From Isoetes taiwanensis (Eukaryota > Streptophyta > Lycopodiopsida > Isoetales > Isoetaceae), in contig JAJEKV010000211.1 in the NCBI GenBank assembly GCA_021234155.1, forward strand, positions 744,001-808,000: a stretch of 64,000 nt of DNA, read 5' to 3'. A program made the position numbers and the translations under genes. The notes under the pieces were generated by a model. That model did no database searches. It saw nothing but the letters and a program-made list of their open reading frames with translations, and was not told the DNA's origin. Numbering within the stretch: position 1 is the first letter of the stretch; each line of letters opens with the position of its first letter. This document shows, piece by piece, positions 34,640 through 47,315 of this stretch.

Positions 34640-37600
34640 ACAACGAACGACATGCCTTAGTCGATTTCTTGAGGAGATGATCTTGCCATCCCATTGCTTC
34701 ATGAATTGCGGTGCGCCTTTATGAGGTCGCGTGCTTAAGTACCCACGTCGCGTCTTCCACTGGCAAGTGTGTCCACTTGACCAAGTATTGGAGAAACTCT
34801 GACCTCCTTGTTTTCTTGATTGCTTTATCAAGGATCAAGTCTGGGACTATCTCTAGTTGCTCTTCTGTCATTTCCAACAAGGTTGGTGTGTCCAAGACTT
34901 CCCGGGGTTGGAGTATGCTTCTTTTTGAGACTCACGTGGAAGACTTTATGAATCTTTAGGTGTTTGGTAGATCCAACTTGTAGGATTGATTACCTACTCT
35001 CTTGTCTATTCTGAAGAGACCCGCCCACCTTGGAGCACGTTTCTTGCAATTTCCGATGCGGAGCTTTGCCTGCTTTATCTTGATCTTGAGCCAAACGTTG
35101 TCGCCAACTTCAAACTCTCTCATTTGTCGATTGCGCGTGATGCTCTTTTTGTCGACTCCTTCTTTGCGAGAAGATATCCTCGAACCTCTTCTACCCGGTG
35201 GCGCATGTCGGACAACATGTGCTGCTGAAACCTCTACTTTTGACCTTTGGATTGTGCCAAGTGTCTGGAGTTAGGCATTGGTAGCCGTAGTTGATCATGA
35301 ACGGCGACATTTGGGATGATTCCTACTTGGTGCTATTATACGCGAACTCCACCAAGTGAATAAACTCTTCCCACATACCCTTCTTGTTCCAGACATAGTT
35401 TCGTAGCATGTCTTCCAAAATTCTGTTGGTCCGTTCCGTTTGCCCATCCGTCTGCGAATGATAGGCCATGCTCATGGACAACTTCGTCTGAATTGTCGTG
35501 AATAGATCTTGCCAAAAGGCACTCATAACCTTCGGGTCTCTGTCGGAGATGATTTCTCTCGGCATGCCATGGAGCCTGAAGATCTCTTTGGTGAAGAGCT
35601 TTGCTGTATCTAGAGCTGTGTCTGTGGTCTTGCATGGTACAAAGTGTGCCATCTTCGACAACTTGTCGACTACAACCATCAAGGCATCCTTCCCTCTGAC
35701 TGTCCTTGGAAGCCCTGTTATGAAGTCCATGCTGATGACCTCCCACTTAGCGTTTGGCACCGCTAATGGTTCTAATGCTCCTGGAACTCGAAGTTGCTCT
35801 GCCTTTGTTTGTTGACATAACTGGCACTCCTTGATGTATCGAGCAATCTGCTTCTTCATGCACAGCCAATAATAAGCGCCGATTTTTGAAGTAAGTCTTC
35901 ATGAATCTGCATGGCCAGCTATTGAAACATTGTGGGTGCGAGAATCAATTTCCTCACTCCTGATGACTCCGGCACACACAACTTATTCTTGTGGTATAAG
36001 AGGTTACCTTCTTTCTTGAAGTTCTTGAAGGTTTCCCTCTCCTTATGCATCCTTGCTTCTTTGCACGCTTCGCCCATACTTCCTTGAAATCTATATCTGA
36101 TGGCAAGGTTTCTTCAATCTTTCTTCCGAAGTCGCTGGTGAGCATGGATATTGCGTTGCAATGGACTCTTGTTGTCAGGGGGTGCCTTGAAAGTGCATCT
36201 GCTACCACGTTGAGCTTCCCCGGCTTATAGACTATGTCGAAGTCATATTCCTCGAGGAACTCCATCCACCTTCTTTGCCTCAGGTTGAGGTGTGGTTGCG
36301 TGAAGACGTATTGGAGACTCTGATGATCTGTGTCAAGTTGGAACTTCCTTCCTAACAGATAGTGCCTCCAAATCCGTAGCGCCCTGACAACTGCAAGTAG
36401 CTCCTGGTCATGGGTCGGGTAGCGTGTTTCGGCGTCGTTCATCTTTCGCGAATCATATGCTACTACTCGCTCTTCCTGCATCAATACTGCGCATGTAGCA
36501 ATTTTGCTTGCATCTGTTGCTACGAGCTTGTCCTTCTCGGGGTCTGGCAAGGTTAAGACGGGTGCGGTTGTCAACGCTTCTTTCAACAAGTCGAATCCCG
36601 CTTGGGCTTTCTTCCGCCAGTGCTCTGCCCAATCTTTCACCTTCTCTGCCCTTGTCAAATCTGTTAGCGGGGCTGCTATCTTTGCAAAGTTCTTTACGAA
36701 CTTCCTATAGTACCCTGCTAGGCCGAGAAAGCTTCTGACCTCATGGATGTTCTTTGGTGCCGGCCATTGTATCACTGCTTCGATCTTGGCAGGGTCTGTC
36801 GAAATCCCCTCCGCTGAGATCACATGCCCCAGGTAGTCTACCCTCTCCGTGGCGAAGTGACACTTTGACAACTTCGCGTACAACTGGTGCCTTCTGAGCT
36901 TCTCCAGCACTTTTCTTAGGTGTTGTACATGTTCTTCTAGGGTTTTACTGTATACTAAGATGTCGTCAAAGAATACTATGACGAATGCATCTAGGAACTC
37001 CCTGAAGATGTCGTTCATGAGTCTTATGAACGTTGCTGGGGCATTCAACAATCCGAACGGCATCATGGTGAACTCGTAATGCCCATATCGGGTTCTAAAT
37101 GCAGTCTTGTGGACGTCTTCTTCCTTGATCCTGATCTGATGGTATCCTGACCTCAGGTCGATCTTGGAGAATACCTTTGCACCTTGGAGTTGATCCATCA
37201 GGTCGTCCGATCTTGGGAGCGCATACTTGTTCTTGATGGTGTGCTTGTTTGGCGCGCCGTAATCTATGCACATCCTCAAGCTACCATCTTTCTTCTTTCT
37301 GAATAAGATAGGTGCTCCAAATGGCGAGACACTAGGTTTGATGAAGTCTAGGTCAAGCAACTCCTGCAATTGCTTCTTCAGCTCGATTAGTTCTTGCGTT
37401 GTCATCCTGTACGGCGCTTTGCTTGTTGGTTTCGTCCCTGGTTCGAGTGCTATCTCACACTCGACTCCCCTGTAAGGAGGAAGCTTTTTGATCTCATCCG
37501 GAAAGAGATCGTGGAACTCTTTTACCAACGTAGCTATCTGTTGGGTAGCTTGTTGAGCAACTTATCTTCCACACTTTCTTTAACTTTCGGGCTCCTCCAA

Positions 37601-38130
37601 GCTGTAGCTTGAAGATATAGGCTACTGTTAAGCTCCTTATGCTTTTGAGCAGGTGCTTACTAGACATACATTGCATAATAGGCAATCGACTTCCTTACAT
37701 GTGATTTCTATGATCTTTCCATTGGGCGCCGTGGAGGGTCACCTTCCGCTTTCCACAATCAATGATGGCTCCTGGCTGGGCGAGGTACTCCATCTTAGAT
37801 AATTAAAGTCGTACTTTCCAATGTTCATCACACCGGCTCCCATGGGGATGTTGATTCCCGCAAAGTCAATGTCGAAGTTTATCCTCTTTTGTTTTTGTGT
37901 GCCTTATTCCCGTTTGCTAGCACTCTGGTCTCGGCTTTGACTTCAATGGTTTTCAGCTTCAACATTTTCGACCATCTTTGGGGGCCTTAAAATTGTGGCT
38001 ACTTCGAGTCTATCAAGATTACAAAATGACTTGAACTTGGCCTTCCCTCTTTTGTGATATTACTTGATCTTTGCTTCTCGGCACGTTCAGTATCTATTGC
38101 GGCAAAGATGTGGCACTCACCTCACCTGTA
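34640..38130 (-). CDS. pol: chromovirus Pol, copy 2, partly open
   Basis: The best-preserved stretch is 37528-35954, an open frame of 524 codons with reverse transcriptase ([38 protein letters not shown] with the catalytic DD) and RNase H (ending near [14 protein letters not shown]). The integrase core follows at 35859-35323: CQLCQQTK of the zinc domain, [14 protein letters not shown] and DGQTERTNR supply the D, D and E residues. A TAG at 35323 replaces the CAG of the plus-strand copy. The C-terminus and chromodomain (34960-34640) are broken. The protease (about 38100-37690) is also damaged. Confidence 0.9.
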
Positions 38131-38149
38131 TGAAGTCGGGCGGGCCTGC

Positions 38150-39363
38150 CGCCGCCGTCGTCGGAGGGAGTCTCCCATCCGCCCATTTACGCTAATCTTT
38201 GTGTTCATGTGAGCGGCGGTTTGTCTGTCCTATGGCCCGGTTGGAAGCATCGAAGCGAGTTGCACCCCGATGCACTCCTGCCTCTTTTCTTTAGGTATTG
38301 CTTGTAAAAAGGACCGTACTGCTTTTGAGTAGTTCGACCCTTCCTGCTTGTCCTTGAAGGACACTCGCTTCCTCTCCCTGCCGCTTCCCCAGTTTGCCAC
38401 TATATGGGGATTTATTTGGACTCCGGCCGGCCGCTCTCGGGCTATAACTCCCACATTTGCCTTGCCTCTATCCCAGTAATATTCTTTGCATACGCCCTTT
38501 GTTTCGAGGTCCCGTTCCTTGCAAGCTTATTGCCTTGGATTCTGCTTCGATAACGGTCTTGGGGTCTATTGCCCTTACAAGCTTACGGATCTCTTCGTTC
38601 AATGCTTCAATATAGCTCTCCACTGCGTGCTTTTCACTCAACTTCGGCACATAAAGCCTTAGTCTCATGAATTCCTCGGTGTATTGCTGGACTGTTTTGT
38701 ACCCTTGCTGCAACTTGTAGAACTGCTGCATCATGTTGGACTTGTGTTCCCTTGGGACGTAATGGCGCTTGAAAGCTTTAGCAAACTTTTTGAATCTGCA
38801 CCCGCCTCTGCTTAAGCCATGGGCCTTGGCATAACCCTTCCACCAGATGCGTGCTGCTCCTTTAAGGTTGGCTGTTGCCATCCTGCCTTTGTCGTTGTTC
38901 TTTATACCATAGGCGTTGCCATACTCACTCATCTCATCGAGCCACGCCTCTGCTTCCAAGCCTGACCTGTTCTCGCCTGAGAATTGCTCAAGCTTCCTGG
39001 CCTTCCATACATTTCCAGTGCTGAGTCTACCTTCTTTTGGTAGTCTGAGGCTTTAGTGTCTTTCTGCCTGCCGTCTCTATGGTCCTGCACTTGTTCAACC
39101 TCTTTCTCGGACTCAGAGTCCGAGACCGAGCTTGAGTCGGAGGTATCTGTGCTAGGAGACCTCCTTCTCTTACTCCTCTTCTTATCTTTCCCCGACTTTC
39201 GAGGTGTTGCTTGCGGCCCTTGGGTGTTGTTATCCAGCCCGACTGATGCTTGCGCCACCAGTAGGGCTTTTATTTGTTGAAGCTCCGATTTCATTTGCGA
39301 CATTTCTTCTTCAGGAGTTAGAGGGCCGTATTCTTCGAACAGGTTCCTTGCAATTGGTTGCCT
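38150..39363 (-). CDS. gag: chromovirus Gag, copy 2, N-terminus replaced
   Basis: The frame 39426-38929 and then 38959-38468 covers a Ser/Asp/Lys-rich part and a Retrotrans_gag capsid domain (ARIWWKGYAKAHG, FKRHYVPREHKSN, LNEEIRKLVRAIDPK). The first codons of the open frame come from 3' non-coding DNA: the gag homology starts abruptly at 39363, inside the gene, where copy 1 continues to its normal ATG. This is the duplication joint. Confidence 0.85.
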
Positions 39364-40187
39364 GTCCGCAGCATCGTGGGTCTCCCCACCTTGGGATCTT
39401 CTTGTCTTGCAAACAACTTGATGCATACAATTTATTATTGCTACACTTATACATTTATTGACATTATCTTAGGTAATACTTCAAAACATTACTATCTAAC
39501 CAATAAGTTACAACAATATTTATATTTATTCAAGTTTATCAGTTTCATTATGTTTTCTTGGTACTCTTCATTCCTTGCAACACATTTCAATTACAATTGT
39601 GTTGCAAGTCTTTGTAGCTCGACCTCCTTGCCCTCCGGAGCGCTCTATTGGCCTGCAGGTCGACTACGTTAGTACCATTTTAATTATTTATAATTTTGGT
39701 TATAAGGGGACCACCCATTTAATTAACTAAATGGATGCATGACTAATCTCCCAGCGTAGGAAGAGGATGCTTCTTCCATCATGGCCGTGGAGACAGCGCC
39801 CTATAATGCCTACATGCCGCTCGTGCCTACACCTTTAGTTGCCCAGACGTGGAGGATAGAGTCCTTCCCGTAATTGGGGCGTGAAGGATGGGGTCCTCCC
39901 TGTAGGCATTGGCTAGAGGTGCTTCCCTATCCATGCATTCCTGAATGACCTCTTTTCTCTCGAGGTCATCTACTTCCGTGAGACGGAAGTAGACGTTTTA
40001 ATCTACTGTACAGCTAATTCAAGCAGAACCGTGGTCATGCCTACAATGACATTACACCACGTCCTAGGGATCACCGTAGTGGTCCCATCATCGGTAACAA
40101 CGCATGCAACCCATACCTAGCATAGGTTGTATGTGTAGATTAATCTTATTTAAAACTTCAATTAATCTACATAACGAACGACATGCC
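39364..40187 (-). other. 3' non-coding region after gag-pol copy 1
   Basis: It is nearly identical to 33834-34639 and ends about 25 bases short of where the polypurine tract and LTR should be. Small differences sit mainly at CAG/CTG sites. Confidence 0.8.
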
Positions 40188-43100
40188 TTAGTCGATTTCT
40201 TCGGAGATGATCTTGCCATCCCATTGCTTCATGAATTCTGGGTACTGCCTTATGAGGTCGTGCTTAAGTACCCACGTCGCGTCTTCCACTGGCAAGTGTG
40301 TCCACTTGACCAAGTATTGAAGAAACTCTGACCTCCTTGTTTTCTTGATTGCTTTACCAAGGATCAAGTCTGGGACTATCTCTAGCTGCTCATCTGTCAT
40401 TTCTAACAAGGTTGGTGTGTCCAAGACTTCTTCGGGGTTCGGAGTATGCTTCTTTAACAGACTCACGTGGAAGACTTTATGAATCTTTAGGTGTGCTGGT
40501 AGATCCAACTTGTAGGATTGATTACCTACTCTCTTGTCTATTCTGAAGGGACCCGCCCAGTTTCTTGCAATTTCCGATGCGGAGCTTTGCCTGTTTTACC
40601 TTGATCTTGAGCCAAACGTTGTCGCCAACTTCAAACTCTCTGACTGTTCGGTGCAGCGATGCTCTTTTGTCGACTCCTTGCTGCGAGAAGATATCCTCGA
40701 ACCTCTTCTACCAGCTGCTGCATGTCGGACAACATGTGCTGCGAAACCTCTACTTTTGACACTGGATTGTGCCAAGTGTCTGGAGTTAGGCATTGGTAGC
40801 CGTAGTTGATCATGAACGGCGACATTTGGGATGATTCCTACTTGGTGCTATTATACGCGAACTCCACCAAGTGAATAAACTCTTCCCACATACCCTTCTT
40901 GTTCCAGACATAGTTTCGTAGCATGTCTTCCAAAATTCTGTTGGTCCGTTCCGTTTGCCCATCCGTCTGCGAATGATAGGCCATGCTCATGGACAACCGT
41001 GCAATTGTCGTGAATAGATCTTGCCAAAAGGCACTCATTCTCGTCGGAGATGATTTCTCTCGGCATGCCATGGAGCCTGAAGATCTCTTTGGTGAAGAGC
41101 TTTGCTGTATCCAGAGCTGTGTCTGTGGTCTTGCATGGTACAAAGTGTGCCATCTTCGACAACTTGTCGACTACAACCATCAAGGCATCCTTCCCTCTGA
41201 CTGTCCTTGGAAGCCCTGTTATGAAGTCCATGCTGATGACCTCCCACTTAGCGTTTGGCACCGCTAATGGTTCTAATGCTCCTGGAACTCGAAGTTGCTT
41301 TGCCTTTGTTTGTTGACATAACTGGCACTCCTTGATGTATCGAGCAATCTGCTTCTTCATGCGGCCAATAATAAGCGCCCGGATTTTGAAGTAAGTCTTC
41401 ATGAATCTGCATGGCCAGCTATTGGCTGTTTTGTGGGTGTCGTCGAGAATCAATTTCCTCCTCGATGACTCGGCACACACAACTTATTCTTGTGGTATAA
41501 GAGGTTACCTTCTTTCTTGAAGTTCTTGAAGGTTTCCCTCTCCTTATGCATCCTTGCTTCTTTGCACGCTTCGCCCATACTTCCTTGAAATCTATATCGA
41601 TGGCAAGGTTTCTTCAATCTTTTCTTAGAAGTCATTTGGTGAGCATGGATATTGCGTTGCAATGGACTCTTGTTGTCGGGGGTGCCTTGAAAGTGCATCT
41701 GCTACCACGTTGAGCTTCCGGCTTATAGACTATGTCAAAGTCATATTCCTCGAGGAACTCCATCCACCTTCTTTGCCTCGGGTTGAGGGTGTGGTTGCGT
41801 GAAGGCGTATTGGAGACTCGATGATCGTGTCAAGTTGGAACTTCCTTCCTAACGGATAGTGCCTCCAAATCCGTGGCATACGACAACCGCAAGTAGCTCA
41901 CGGTCATGCGTCGGTAGCGTGTTTGGCGTCGTTCATCTTTCGCGTGAATCATATGCTACCACTTCGCTCTTCTGCATCAATTTGCGCTGTAGCAATTTTG
42001 CTTGCATCTGTTGCTCTGAGCTTGTCCTTCTCGGGGTGCGGCAAGGTTAAGGCGGGGCGGTTGTCGCTTCTTTCAACAAGTCGAATCCAGCTTGAGCTTT
42101 CTTCGCCCGGTGCTCGCCCAATCTTTCACCTTCTACGCCCTTGTCAAATCTGTTAGCGGGGCTGCTATCTTTGCAAAAGTTCTTTCTGAACTTCCTATAG
42201 TACCACCGCTAGGCCGAGAAAGCTTCCCGACCTCATGGATGTTCTTTGGTGCGGCCATTGTATCACCGCCCGATCTTGGCGGTGGTTCCGCCGAAATCCC
42301 CTCATTTGAGATCACATGCGGGGTAGTCTACCCTCTCCGGTGGCCTAAGTGACACTTTGACAACTTCAAGGCATACTGGTGTCTTCCGAGCTCTCCAAAG
42401 ACTTTTCTTAGGTGTTGTACATGTTCTTCTAGGGTTTCTTGTATACTAAGATGTCGTCAAAAGAATACTATGCCGAATGCATCTAGGAACTCCCTGAAGA
42501 TGTCGTTCATGAGTCTCATGAACGTTGCTGGGGCATTCGACAATCCGAACGGCATCACGGTGAACTCGTAATGCCCATATCGGGTTCTAAATGCAGTCTT
42601 GTGGACGTCTTCTTCCTTGATCCTGATCTGATGGTATCCTGACCTCAGGTCGATCTTGGAGAATACCTTTGCACCTTGGAGTTGATCCATCAGGTCGTCC
42701 GATCTTGGGAGCGCATACTTGTTCTTGATGGTGTGCTTGTTTAACTGCCTGTAATCTATGCACATCCTCAAGCTACCATCTTTCTTTTTTACGAATAAGA
42801 TAGGTGCTCCAAATGGCGAGACACTAGGTTTGATGAAGTCTAGGTCAAGCAACTCCTGCAATTGCTTCTTCAGCTCGATTAGTTCTTGCGTTGTCATCCT
42901 GTACGGCGCTTTGCTTGTTGGTTTCGTCCCTGGTTCGAGTGCTATCTCACACTAGACTCCCCTGTAAGGAGGAAGCTTTTTTATCTCATCCGGAAAAAGA
43001 TCGTGGAACTCTTTTACCAACGTAGCTATCTGTTCGGGTAGCTTGTTGAGCAACTTATCTTCCACACTTTCTTCTTCGGGCTCCTCAAGCAGTAGCTTGA

Positions 43101-43570
43101 AGATATAGGCTACTGTTGGCTCCTTATGCTTTTGAGCAGGCGCTTACTAGACATACATTGCATAATAGGCACGACTTCCTTACCTGTGATTTCTATGATC
43201 TTTCCATTGGGTGCCGTGAGGGTCACCTTCCGCTTTCCACAATCAATGATGGCTCCTGCTGGGCCGAGGTACTCCATGCCGATAATTAAGTCGTACTTTC
43301 CAATGTTCATCACCTCGGCTCCCATGGGGATGTTGATTCGGTAAAGTCAATGTCGAGTTTATCCCTTCTTGCCGTTTGTGTGCCTTATTCCCCGATTTTG
43401 CTAGCACTACAGGTCTCGGCTTTGACTTCAATGGTTTCAGCTTCAACATTTCGACCATCTTTGGGGACGCAAAATTGTGGCTACTTCCAGAGTCTATCAA
43501 GATTACAAATGACTTGGACTTGGCCTTCCCTCTTTGTGATATTACGGATCTTTGCTTTCGCCTGTTCCGT
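40188..43570 (-). CDS. pol: chromovirus Pol, copy 1, broken
   Basis: Domains run protease (43500-43110; [23 protein letters not shown]), reverse transcriptase (42960-42457 clean, then broken), RNase H (badly broken, 42160-41700), integrase (41480-40830; [18 protein letters not shown]; the second Asp region is damaged) and a clean C-terminal frame, 40508-40188. That last part carries [15 protein letters not shown] and a chromodomain with [19 protein letters not shown]. In chromoviruses this domain steers integration to modified histone H3. Confidence 0.9.
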
Positions 43571-43599
43571 ATCTATTGCGGCAAAGATGTGGCACTCAC

Positions 43600-44904
43600 C
43601 TCAGCTATGAAGTCGCGGGCCTCCCGCCCGCTGCCGCCGGAGGGAGTCTCCCATCCGCCCATTTGCCGCTAATCTTTGTGTTTGATGACGAGCGGGCAGT
43701 TTGCTGTCCTATGGCCCGGTTGGAAGCATCTGAAGCAGAGTTGCTTTTCGATGCACTCCTGCCTCTTTTCTTTAGGTATTGCTTGTAAAAAGGACCGTAC
43801 TGCTTTTGAGTAGTTCGACCCTTCCTGCTTGTCCTTGAAGGACACCTGCTTCCTCTCCTGCTGCTTCCCCTGGTTGCCACTATATGGGGATTTAGCTGGA
43901 CTCGGGCTATAACTCCTCGTTGCCTTGCCTCTATCCCGTAATATTGCCATACACGCCGTTCGGAGGGTCCGGATTCCTTTTGCAAGCTTATTGCCTTGGA
44001 TTACGCCCGCAAGATCTTGGGGTCTATTGCCCTTACAAGCTTACGGATCTCTTCGTTCAATGCTTCAATATAGCTCTCCACTGCGTGCTTTTCACTCAAC
44101 CCGGCACATAAAAGCCTTAGTCTCATGAATTCCTCGTATGTATTCTTTGATTTTGTACCCTTTGCCGCAACTTTGTAGAACCGCCGCATCATGTTGGACT
44201 TGTGTTCCTTTGGGACGTAATGGCGCTTTGGAAAGCTTTAGCAAACTTTTGAATCGCGACCCCGCCTCGCTTAAGCCATGGGCCTTGGCATAACCCTTCC
44301 ACCGGATGTGTCTTTGCTCCTTTAAGGTTGGTCATTTGCCATCTGCCTTTGTCGTTGTCCTTCATACCATAGGCGTTGCCATACTCACTCATCTCATCCA
44401 GTGTGCGCCTCTGCTTCCAAGCGACACGTTCTCGCTTTGAGAATTGCTCAAGCTTCCTCGGCCTTCCATACATTTTCGGTCTTTGAGTCTACCTTCTTTT
44501 GGTAGTCTAAGGCTTTAGTGTCTTTCTGCCTGCCGTCTCTATGGTCACAGACTTGTTCAACCTCTTTTCGGACTCGAGTCAGAGGCCAGAGCTTCAGTCG
44601 GAGGTATCTGTGCTAGGAGACCTCCTTCTCTTACTCCTCTTCTTATCTTTCCCTGACTTTCGAGGTGTTGCTTGCGGCCCTTGGGTGTTGTTATCCAGCC
44701 CGACTGATGCTTGCGCCACCAGTAGGGCTTTTATTTGTTGAAGATCCAATTTCATTTGCGACATTTCTTCTTCAGGAGTTAGAGGGCGTATTCTTGAGCA
44801 GGTTCCTTGCAATTGGTTACTGTGTCGGGGTTTCTTCATCTCAGTTGCCTCTCTGTTTTGTTCGATTTCTTTGTTCCCCTAATTTTGCATACACATTTGA
44901 CCAT
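43600..44904 (-). CDS. gag: chromovirus Gag, copy 1, broken
   Basis: The ATG at 44904 matches the position of the plus-strand gag start at 4069. The capsid region is frame-shifted in several places. The zinc knuckle is intact here (43760-43710): CFRCFQPGHRTANC, the CX2CX4HX4C pattern that binds RNA. A Lys/Arg-rich segment (GKDKKRSKRRRS) lies near 44620. Confidence 0.85.
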
Positions 44905-45079
44905 AGCCTTACGGTTAGATTCGTTTGTTTTATTGCGTTCATGTATTTGCCGATATAGTTTTGGAACGAAATACAATCAACAAAACATTTTAATATTGGC
45001 AACAAAATATATTTATTATGTAATATCTCAATTACAATGCTACTTAGGGATTAAGAATCTAACTATTCTTGAAATCGCG

Positions 45080-46595
45080 GTAGGATGGGTTATCTTCGAG
45101 AAATTTCTTAACTTGGGCGTTCTCTGCGTCCCAAGTTCTGAGATGTTGGTTGGCGTCAGCCTGTAAATTTGTCACCAATTCCTCTACTGCTGATGATCGG
45201 AGGAGGTGTGGGCGCGGTTCTTGCTAATCTTCCTAGCGTCGGTAGGGCGGTCGGTCGAAGATGTCCAATGCCATCGCTCTCTTGACTAAGGCGGCATAGT
45301 CGATGTTTTGCGACGGTCGAGCATGCATGCCAAAGCGGAGAGTGCGATGAGCATAAACCTCCTTCTTAAGCCCACGGGGCTGAATTTCGCGATTGTATTA
45401 CCACTATTCTCCCATCGGCGTGACAAAGGAAGATAGTACCTCGGCTGTCATTGTTATTTGCGTTGTTGATGACTTCGTCGCCCCTCGGCCCGGCTCTATG
45501 TCTTCCGGTATTCATCGACTTCTACCTCATTGATTTCTCTCGTAATCCCGATTGTCGATGAAACTTCGCTGATGTCAATTCCTCCTCTTAAATGCGTGGG
45601 AGCTAATGTCGAAGAGCTCGACATCAAAATGCTTCGCGTGGTCTTGCCACACGGATCCCCATCCGTTCTTGGATGGCATAGAACTCCTCCTCGGATGGCA
45701 GGGTTCCGAGCTTCCATTATTTGCTTGATGTTGCTTTGTAGGCTTGGAGGTCGAAGTCGACTCTCCGTATAGGTGTCGGCTTTCTCTCACTTCAAAGCGG
45801 GAAATTTGAGACTCCGGGACGACAAAATCATCTAGGGAGTGCAGTTTCGCTGCGCGGTTGGTGCAAAGAACTTCGCCGAGTCGGAACTTTCTCCCCGCAT
45901 TCGGGAAGGTTCGGATGTCACCGAGGAGCGGGTACTCCTCGTGAGTCAATGATGATGGGGTTCTGGGCTTGTGATACCTAGCCCGGGGGGGGCGACTCTG
46001 AGGGTGGTTGGAGGCCGGCTTCGAGAAGTTGGGTAACTCTTCTTCCGCTAGCCATTTGTTCTTCCTCTTGGGTCGAGCTCCATGTACTCTTCATCTTAGA
46101 TTCCTCTTCTTCTGTTCTTCTTTCTTGCTCCTCACGATATTGTAAAAAGGAGCTGGTCTTTGCCGAGGATGCTATGGGGTCCACCTCCATGGGAGGGATA
46201 GAGGTTTCCCCATTGGGTTTTCATTGTGGTGGGAAAGGGAAGATCGCTAAAGGCGGTATAGGAAAAATACTTGGTCTGTCGCTAACCGCCGGGACCATGT
46301 AATCTGGCAGCCTCTGGGCCTTGTTGGTCAAGTACTTGGCAATGTTCTGAACATCACCCAAGGCTGCTTGAAGGGATGGGCGGGGGACAAAATAGCCTGT
46401 ACAAGGGGGAAGCTGCACTAGGGATTGTCCTACCCTAGCTTGGAACTCCGTTAAAACTTGCCTATATGCTGGCGTTGCATGTAGAGTTGCTTGGACATCA
46501 ATCTCTTTTTGGAAAAGTTGAAAGATGGTATTGACATTGGTCTCAGCTGCATGGGCACTGGCGCTGTACCATCGCCTGAAGTCAGCAGTTGCCAT
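45080..46595 (-). CDS. second cargo protein of unknown function, minus copy, broken
   Basis: The ATG at 46595 opens MATADFRRWYSASAHAAE, placed by its TATA box 122 bases upstream. The first 125 residues are one open frame and align with the plus copy (IDVQATL, EFQARVG, FVPRPSLQAALGD). An acidic and basic middle part (46190-45978) and a patch around LHSLDDFVVPES (45949-45575) follow. The C-terminal part is scrambled but recognisable (DGRIVV at about 45410, VKRAMALDIFD near 45260). No known domain is recognised. Two copies keeping the same order and promoter argue for a real gene. Confidence 0.65.
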
Positions 46596-46708
46596 TGCTC
46601 TAGGGAAGATGCAACTAACAAGCAAATCTTGAAGCGCCTCACGGGAGTTTGGGAAATCGCCTAAAGGGTCGAGAGCAAACTTGTAGGGTGTCAAGTGAGA
46701 AATGGGGC

Positions 46709-46717
46709 CTATTTATA
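46709..46717 (-). promoter_or_regulatory. TATA box of the second cargo gene, minus copy
   Basis: TATAAATAG on the reverse strand lies 122 bases before the ATG, identical to the plus copy. Confidence 0.7.
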
Positions 46718-46911
46718 GAATAAGGGAAAAACCCTAATTTTTTGGGTAACCTAGAAATTTATTGGAGTTGGGCAATTATGACCTATTAGGAGGTCCAAAT
46801 GGGGATTTGAAGGCTACTTTGGGTGTTTGAGCATCCTGGAACTACCTAATGAACCTATTGCAACAAACTGGAGGTCAATTGGATACGGCATTGTGGAGAA
46901 AATGCTAGGAG

Positions 46912-46978
46912 ATCTCACACGTTGCGCCCAAATCAAAACTGGGAGTCTTGGTTTTGCTCCTGGCACGACGTGTGAGAC
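46912..46978. repeat. 67-bp inverted-repeat element, minus copy a
   Basis: The arms are CTCACACGTTGCGCCCA and TGGCACGACGTGTGAGAC, 67 bases in all. It corresponds to the hairpin at 1998-2064 by position. Confidence 0.8.
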
Positions 46979-47109
46979 ATCGACCCTATCTTGGTCAAAA
47001 CTTGTCCAATTTGGGTAATCTAAGGTCTAATCTGCTAGACTCATCGAGTTAGGCATAATGGACCCCTTACTTGGTCGATTTGGAGGTGTTTTGGTCCAAT
47101 TTGGACATG

Positions 47110-47176
47110 GTCTCACACATTGCGCCCAGCTCAAAACCTGGAGTCTTGGTTTTGCTTCTGGCGCGACGTGTGAGAC
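47110..47176. repeat. 67-bp inverted-repeat element, minus copy b
   Basis: This is another 67-base copy, with arms GTCTCACACATTGCGCCCAG and CTGGCGCGACGTGTGAGAC. It corresponds to the hairpin at 1799-1865. Confidence 0.85.
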
Positions 47177-47315
47177 ATCCTCACTACTTGCTCTAAAAGG
47201 TCTAATTTAACTAAAACAAAAGCTATTAGTTGCTAAGTCAACTTAGTTAAGTACATTTATATACTTAGTCTACTCAAAAACACTTGTATTAAACAAAATT
47301 TTTGATTTACAAAAT

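Noticed and set aside
34640-44904. Two separate retrotransposons lying in tandem
   Set aside because: There is no LTR, polypurine tract-LTR joint or primer binding site between the two gag-pol copies; one LTR pair and one target duplication enclose both.
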